Below, in pieces: positions 60,327 to 64,000 of a stretch of DNA of 64,000 nucleotides; positions within the stretch are counted from its first letter, which is position 1, and every line of letters begins with the position of its first letter. The DNA comes from CAIZGX01 sp044239865 (lineage in GTDB: Bacteria > Bacteroidota > Bacteroidia > Flavobacteriales_D > Sanyastnellaceae): NCBI GenBank assembly GCA_044239865.1, contig JBIIAO010000003.1, positions 1 to 64,000 of the forward strand, given 5' to 3'. The position numbers were made by a program, and so were the translations under genes. The notes under the pieces are model-generated. The model had not been told where the DNA came from and searched no databases. It saw nothing but the letters and a program-made list of their open reading frames with translations.

Positions 60327-61211
60327 ATGACATTAACGGTTCAACTCGATACCCCTTCAAGATGGAAGGATTATGCCCTTATAGATTGTGGCGATTTTGA
60401 AAAATTAGAGCGCTTCGGTGAATTCATAACTATACGCCCAGAACCACAGGCAATATGGCCGAAACGCTTGTCAGACGAGGAGTGGAAGAAAAGAGCACAC
60501 GTTCGTTTTGTACAGAAAGGAAGCAACATTGGTGAGTGGACCAAGTTGAAAAAAATGCCCGATCAGTGGAAAATTCAGTATGAATTAATCAACGGGAAGA
60601 ATTTAAACATGCGTTTGGGAATGACTTCCTTTAAACATGTTGGAATATTTCCGGAGCAGGCTGCCAATTGGGACTTTTCCATTACAGCTATGGAAAAGAT
60701 GCAAATTGAAAAGCCGAAAGTCTTGAATCTCTTCGCATACACAGGTGGAGCAACGGTGGCTTGTGCAACGCACGGAGCAGATGTTACGCACGTTGACAGC
60801 ATAAAGCAAGTTGTGACATGGGCGAATGAAAACGCTCAATTGACGGGAACAAAAGATATTCGTTGGATGGTGGAAGACGCCTTGAAGTTTGTTCAGCGTG
60901 AAGTGAGAAGAGGAAACAAATACAATGGGATTATCCTTGATCCTCCGGCATTCGGACATGGACCGAAAGGAGAGAAGTGGAAGTTGGAAGAACATATTTC
61001 AGAATTGCTCGATGGCGTGTTGCAGTTGTTAGATCCGAAAGAACATTTCTTAGTATTGAACGCATACAGCCTCGGGCTTTCTCCACTTATTGTTGAAAAT
61101 CTATTGCGTCCATTTGCTGGAAATAATTTATCTATTGGAGAGCTTTATCTCAATGCGGAAAGCGGCGTGCTGCTTCCGTTAGGCGTTTTCGGAAGAATTT
61201 TAAAAGTTTAA
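60327..61211 (+). CDS. Class I SAM-dependent methyltransferase, RlmI/YccW-like
   Basis: The protein has 294 residues. KVLNLFAYTGGATVACATHGA is motif I for SAM, HVDSIKQVVTWANEN the acidic second strand, and IILDPPAFGHG the DPPxF motif of rRNA cytosine methyltransferases (RlmI/RlmK-like). It lacks the N-terminal PUA part of RlmI, so the target is uncertain. It is divergent from the DUF2520 gene and is followed by the M1 peptidase. Confidence 0.88.
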   Translation: MTLTVQLDTPSRWKDYALIDCGDFEKLERFGEFITIRPEPQAIWPKRLSDEEWKKRAHVRFVQKGSNIGEWTKLKKMPDQWKIQYELINGKNLNMRLGMTSFKHVGIFPEQAANWDFSITAMEKMQIEKPKVLNLFAYTGGATVACATHGADVTHVDSIKQVVTWANENAQLTGTKDIRWMVEDALKFVQREVRRGNKYNGIILDPPAFGHGPKGEKWKLEEHISELLDGVLQLLDPKEHFLVLNAYSLGLSPLIVENLLRPFAGNNLSIGELYLNAESGVLLPLGVFGRILKV

Positions 61212-61215
61212 TTTC

Positions 61216-63075
61216 ATGCGGAAAGTATTCCTCTTTCTTTCTGTAGCCTTGACTTTAGCATCTTGTAAAGTCAAAGACTCTGCATCTCAAACGAATCATA
61301 CCATTCAACCCATGACCACCTCTAAATTGTTTGATCCGCATTCAACGGCTGCGTCTGATGCACGTGTTTCTCATCTTCATTGGACCGCAAATGTGAATGT
61401 GGAAACACATATCATTTCAGCCAACGCAACATTCGATTTTGTTGCTGAAAAAGGAGCGAAGCAAATTTCCTTCGACACGAAAGATTTGAATATTGAATGG
61501 GTGAAGGTAAATGGAAAGAAAGCATTTTTTTCATTGGATGAAGTGAAGCCGTTTTTAGGTCAAGCGCTGCATGTTGAAATTAAAGACACCAACAATCAAG
61601 TGAGCATTCAATACACCACCTCTCCCAATGCAGAAGCGTTGTTGTGGGTGGAAAAAGAAAACGAACTGCCTTTCCTTTTTTCTCAATCTCAAGCCATTTT
61701 AGCGAGAACCTGGATCCCTTGTCAAGACAGCCCCTCGGTGCGTTTCACTTATTCAGCCGACGTTACCGTTCCGAAAGAATTAATGGCTTTAATGTCTGCT
61801 GAAAATCCGCAAGTGAAATCACCAGACGGCAAGTATCACTTCGAAATGAAGCAACGCATTCCGTCTTATTTATTGGCTTTGGCTGTTGGTGACGTTGCAT
61901 TCAAATCGTTGAGTGAAAACACCGGAGTATACGCCACTGCCGATATGTTGGAATTGGCTCACAACGAATTTTCAGACATGCCAGGCATGGTAAAAGCCGC
62001 AGAAGATTTATATGGTCCTTATGCTTGGGAGCGATACGATGTATTGGTTCTTCCCGGCGCGTTTCCTTTTGGTGGAATGGAAAATCCACGATTAACGTTT
62101 GCTACGCCAACCATTTTAGCTGGAGACAAGTCCTTAGTTTCGCTTATCGCTCATGAGCTAGCCCACAGCTGGAGCGGGAACTTGGTTACCAATGCTACCT
62201 GGAACGACTTCTGGTTGAACGAGGGTTTCACGGTTTATTTCGAACAACGAATCATGGAATCACTTTATGGAAAGGCGAAGGCAGAGATGTTAGCCACCTT
62301 AGCGCGTCAAGATTTGAACGCAACCTTAGCTGAACTTCCAGCGGCCGATACCCACTTGAAATTGGCTTTGGAGAACAGAAATCCAGACGATGGCATGAAC
62401 GACATCGCCTACAACAAAGGCTATTTCTTCCTTCGAACCATTGAAGAGAAAATTGGAAGAGAAAAGTTCGATGCCTTCTTGAAGAACTATTTTCAGTCGC
62501 ATGCGTTCGGCGTTATGACTACAGAAGGATTCATAGATATTTTAACGACTGAACTTTTAACCAAGGAGCAGGCAGATGCTATTGGAATTGACGAGTGGAT
62601 TTATTCAGCTGGATTGCCCGCGAATACAGCCGTTGTTCAATCGGCAGAGTTAGAGAAAGTAGATGAACTTCGATTGAAGTGGGAAGGCGATGAAATAAAG
62701 AACAGCGATCTTCCTTGGAACAACTGGAGTTACCAAGAGCGTTATCGTTTTTTATCGAATGTGAATTACAATCTGTCGCTCACTAAAATTCAGTCTTTGG
62801 ACGAGAGTTTTCACATTTCGAAAATTGGAAATTCAGAGGTTCTTTTTGCATGGCTCATGTTATCGATACAAGCGAAGAATGAAGCGGTATTCGCAGACCT
62901 AGCTACCTTCTTAGAAAAAGTGGGAAGAAGAAAATTCGTCGCGCCGTTGTACGAAGCCATGGAAAATAGTGGTTATCACGTTACCGCCTTGAGCATCTAC
63001 GCGCATTGCAGAGGGAATTATCATGCTGTAACGCAGAACACTGTTGACGAGACCTTGCATTATTTCGAGAAGTAG
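61216..63075 (+). CDS. LTA4H-like M1 aminopeptidase, lipoprotein
   Basis: The protein has 619 residues. The lipobox LASC (14-17) anchors it. A beta-domain, the catalytic domain with FGGMENPRLTFATP, H313-E314-xx-H317 (AHELAHSWSGN) and E336 in WLNEGFTVYF, and a C-terminal armadillo-like helical domain follow, the full order of leukotriene-A4-hydrolase-type aminopeptidases. It cuts N-terminal residues from peptides at the cell envelope. It starts 4 bp after the methyltransferase stop. Confidence 0.94.
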   Translation: MRKVFLFLSVALTLASCKVKDSASQTNHTIQPMTTSKLFDPHSTAASDARVSHLHWTANVNVETHIISANATFDFVAEKGAKQISFDTKDLNIEWVKVNGKKAFFSLDEVKPFLGQALHVEIKDTNNQVSIQYTTSPNAEALLWVEKENELPFLFSQSQAILARTWIPCQDSPSVRFTYSADVTVPKELMALMSAENPQVKSPDGKYHFEMKQRIPSYLLALAVGDVAFKSLSENTGVYATADMLELAHNEFSDMPGMVKAAEDLYGPYAWERYDVLVLPGAFPFGGMENPRLTFATPTILAGDKSLVSLIAHELAHSWSGNLVTNATWNDFWLNEGFTVYFEQRIMESLYGKAKAEMLATLARQDLNATLAELPAADTHLKLALENRNPDDGMNDIAYNKGYFFLRTIEEKIGREKFDAFLKNYFQSHAFGVMTTEGFIDILTTELLTKEQADAIGIDEWIYSAGLPANTAVVQSAELEKVDELRLKWEGDEIKNSDLPWNNWSYQERYRFLSNVNYNLSLTKIQSLDESFHISKIGNSEVLFAWLMLSIQAKNEAVFADLATFLEKVGRRKFVAPLYEAMENSGYHVTALSIYAHCRGNYHAVTQNTVDETLHYFEK

Positions 63076-63137
63076 AAACGAAATTTTTAAATTTAATTGG
63101 AAGAGAGCGAAGCTCGTTTCAACCTAAATTCCGGGAC

Positions 63138-64000
63138 ATGAAAATTCGGTTTTCAATATCTCTTTTGTTGTTTCTCATTTCGTTTGCCATTCATGCGCAG
63201 CAACGAGGAAAGGTAATTTCGTTCAATACAAAGAAACCCATTAGCGGAGCAGTAGTGAAGTGGAGCAATGGAAAGCAAATTGCTGTCACAGACGAACAGG
63301 GTGAATTCGCCATTCCAAGCTCTAACAACGGGTACGTGGTTCAATCCATTGGTTACTACGATTATACCACTACAAAAATTGGAAGAGTCATTGAATTGAC
63401 CGAGCAGATTTACCAGATGCCTGTCATAAGCATTACAGATAAGCCCGACAGTGTTTTCGGAAGCATTAAATACTCTGTGGGCGATTTTGTTTGGTGGAAT
63501 GGAAAACTGACCATGTTGCTTTACCAACGCGAAAAACTGCTCAAACCCGCGAATGAAACCCGTGACTTATGGGAAGATGCTTGGATTGCACAAATAGATT
63601 CCTTCGGGAAAATTGTGACTTCCTTCCACATTAACGAGCCCGCAGAGCGCTTTCATTTAACGCCTACAGGGTTATGTTTTGTATTAACAGAAAATTCTGT
63701 TTTTCAACTTCAAGCGGAACCCTTCTTGCATTTAGATAAATTAAGCTACACCTCTTTTCGTCAGGAATTTGAGCCTATTTGCGGATTCCTTCAATCCAAT
63801 ATTGTCTTTAATACGTTCACAGAAGAATACCCGGAGTTTAGCTATTATTTGTTGAAGGAAGGCAGCAAAGAGCCTATTGAGTTGGAGCGCGTGGCCGATT
63901 CCTTGACCATGGAATTATTTAAGTCGGAATACAAATACATGAATGGAAGGGCGAAGCGCATCGCCTACCAATACGAATTGGATTACGGTGTGCCCAAGGA
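63138..64000 (+). CDS. Exported protein with carboxypeptidase-regulatory-like domain (3' end outside window)
   Basis: The 287 codons present start with a signal peptide ending HAQQ (about 1-22), then a beta-sandwich GKVISFNTKKPISGAVVKW and TDEQGEFAIPSSNNGYVVQ, the carboxypeptidase-D regulatory-like (CarboxypepD_reg) pattern often at the N-terminus of Bacteroidota outer-membrane or surface proteins. The following part is unrecognised. Start and frame are clear, but the protein is cut by the window edge. Confidence 0.8.
   Translation, partial: MKIRFSISLLLFLISFAIHAQQRGKVISFNTKKPISGAVVKWSNGKQIAVTDEQGEFAIPSSNNGYVVQSIGYYDYTTTKIGRVIELTEQIYQMPVISITDKPDSVFGSIKYSVGDFVWWNGKLTMLLYQREKLLKPANETRDLWEDAWIAQIDSFGKIVTSFHINEPAERFHLTPTGLCFVLTENSVFQLQAEPFLHLDKLSYTSFRQEFEPICGFLQSNIVFNTFTEEYPEFSYYLLKEGSKEPIELERVADSLTMELFKSEYKYMNGRAKRIAYQYELDYGVPK

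Overview
The window looks like a chromosome segment of a Bacteroidota bacterium, most likely a flavobacterial (possibly Crocinitomicaceae-like) lineage. The signs are type IX secretion C-terminal tails (PNP motifs), TAnnTTTG promoter elements, a Bacteroidota-type 4.5S SRP RNA gene, and families concentrated in that phylum (FISUMP, DUF4421, DUF4476, DUF4199, MORN/YwqK-like). The lineage below phylum is a guess.

Positions 1-8060 hold the most interesting region: an integron-like cassette array read leftward (minus strand). A tyrosine recombinase (7218-8060) is followed by an attI-like segment (about 7116-7217). Then come one-gene cassettes in the same orientation: a DinB/DUF1569-like protein, a PhzF isomerase, a short-chain dehydrogenase, a FISUMP surface protein, a 1011-residue CotH/lamin-tail surface protein, and a beta-propeller-like protein cut by the window edge. 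After each complete gene, 6-21 bp past its stop, lies a structured site of 131-133 bp (five copies). The two outer ends of each cassette carry a private, matching sequence of about 15 nt that differs from cassette to cassette, as expected if each cassette moved as a circle through a folded attC-like site. The recombinase is Xer-like and appears to lack the insertion typical of IntI integrases.

8.1-12.0 kb holds two glycosyltransferases, small exported proteins, a holin-like membrane protein and arrays of tiny hairpins. 12.1-26.3 kb is core-like: an NHLRC2-like protein, a TPR lipoprotein, a flippase, a serine operon (serC, serA, DUF1015, a YggS-type PLP protein), a polyprenyl-phosphate glycosyltransferase, the SRP RNA and metK.

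26.3-45.0 kb is an accessory zone. It contains a MORN-like protein divergent from a putative regulator across a perfect 26-bp palindrome, several small exported proteins (one lipoprotein broken at an A10 tract), an adenylate cyclase, an amine oxidase, a zeta-like kinase overlapping a 48-residue partner gene, a GH5-GH31-DUF4421 operon, an OsmC protein, and a Bro-N/Fic fusion gene bracketed by palindromic repeat arrays.

45.3-64 kb contains dnaB, a large hairpin array, a GH2 beta-mannosidase and a tightly packed polysaccharide operon (three glycosyltransferases, an acyltransferase, two flippases). It continues with paaG-like, BioY-like, M1 peptidase, kdsC and DUF2520 genes, then a divergent methyltransferase, an LTA4H-like M1 peptidase and a partial exported protein.

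Two families of dispersed palindromic repeats recur between genes. Type 1 uses CATTCG/CGAATG linkers around variable hairpins. Type 2 uses GGAA...TTCC hairpins with AATAACG-like linkers.
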